Source: an uncultured Armatimonadota bacterium
GTDB lineage: Bacteria; Armatimonadota; Armatimonadia; Armatimonadales; Armatimonadaceae
Direction: 5' to 3'
DNA length: 43,560 nucleotides
Assembly (NCBI GenBank): GCA_903910385.1
Contig: CAIVZM010000004.1
Coordinates: 1 to 43,560 of the forward strand
Shown here piece after piece: positions 43,418-43,560 of this stretch. Within the stretch, counting starts at the first letter, position 1; each line of letters begins with the position of its first letter. The translations under genes were made by a program, and so were the position numbers. Under the pieces are notes generated by a model. The model saw nothing but the letters and a program-made list of their open reading frames with translations, ran no database searches and was not told the DNA's origin.

Positions 43418-43560
43418 TTACGCCAGAATTTTGGCTACGACTCCGGCTCCGACCGTGTGCCCGCCTTCGCGGATCGCAAAGCGAAGACCCTCTTCCATCG
43501 CAATCGGGTTGATCAACTCCGCCGTAATCGTGATGTTGTCACCCGGCATGATCATCTCAA
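43418..43560 (-). CDS. tuf: Elongation factor Tu, C-terminal part (partial)
   Basis: The last 46 codons of EF-Tu, the GTPase delivering aminoacyl-tRNA to the ribosome. The visible domain III end reads [20 protein letters not shown], then [19 protein letters not shown] and AKILA before the TAA at 43420-43418. The 5' part lies beyond the window. Its position directly before rpsJ follows the common str-S10 arrangement. Confidence 0.95.
   Translation of the reverse strand, partial: EMIMPGDNITITAELINPIAMEEGLRFAIREGGHTVGAGVVAKILA

Overview
The window is about 43.5 kb of bacterial chromosome with moderate-to-high GC, packed with ordinary chromosomal genes and showing no prophage, transposase, integrase, rRNA, tRNA or CRISPR array. 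Gene content suggests a diderm, peptidoglycan-making bacterium: a HlyD-type adaptor with a MacB/LolD-like exporter, PBP2, Dxs and HslV. The mix of DUF1501/DUF1800, Uma2, SUKH-like, parallel beta-helix, PhyH and Gfo/Idh genes resembles Armatimonadota or a nearby lineage. That placement is inference from gene content only.

Layout. 1-1.63 kb: tail of an unknown gene, then gap (GAPDH) with its own promoter and terminator. 1.66-5.97 kb (minus): a four-gene efflux operon, tetR - hlyD-like adaptor - FtsX/MacB-like permease - ATPase, with a near-consensus promoter buried in a perfect 32-bp palindromic operator. 6.0-8.2 kb: a PhyH-family dioxygenase, a small helical orphan protein and an AraC regulator. 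8.3-11.24 kb (minus): an amidohydrolase - methyltransferase - Sm-like protein - hisI cluster. 11.3-14.66 kb (plus): asnS - Uma2 - SUKH-like - plsC. 14.7-16.8 kb: dxs behind a structured leader. 16.9-18.2 kb (minus): an exported VWA protein. 18.3-21.3 kb (plus): PBP2 - GNAT - hslV. 21.37-21.55 kb: a remnant of a CPA1 Na+/H+ antiporter. 21.7-25.2 kb (plus): eno, a PfkB kinase and a lipoprotein-like matrixin. 25.2-35.2 kb (minus): Gfo/Idh oxidoreductase, receiver-only response regulator, glutamine-synthetase-like enzyme, a membrane macro-domain protein - zinc ribbon - beta-helix operon, the DUF1800-DUF1501 pair and a small membrane protein. 35.3-43.56 kb (minus): tuf and the S10/spc ribosomal cluster (rpsJ, rplC, rplD, rplW, rplB, rpsS, rplV, rpsC, rplP, rpmC, rpsQ, rplN, rplX, rplE), which stops after rplE at a clear terminator.

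The most unusual features are these. Three consecutive ribosomal genes (rplV, rpsC, rplP) carry long low-complexity C-terminal tails of opposite charge. Three hairpin-rich spacers of about 140-155 nt interrupt the otherwise compact ribosomal operon. HisI lacks most of its normally invariant Mg2+-site aspartates while keeping its zinc cysteines. A macro-like domain is tethered to the membrane. The tetR operator is perfectly palindromic. Several genes have -10 boxes placed so that their mRNAs would be leaderless or nearly so. I see no convincing new defence or mobile system.
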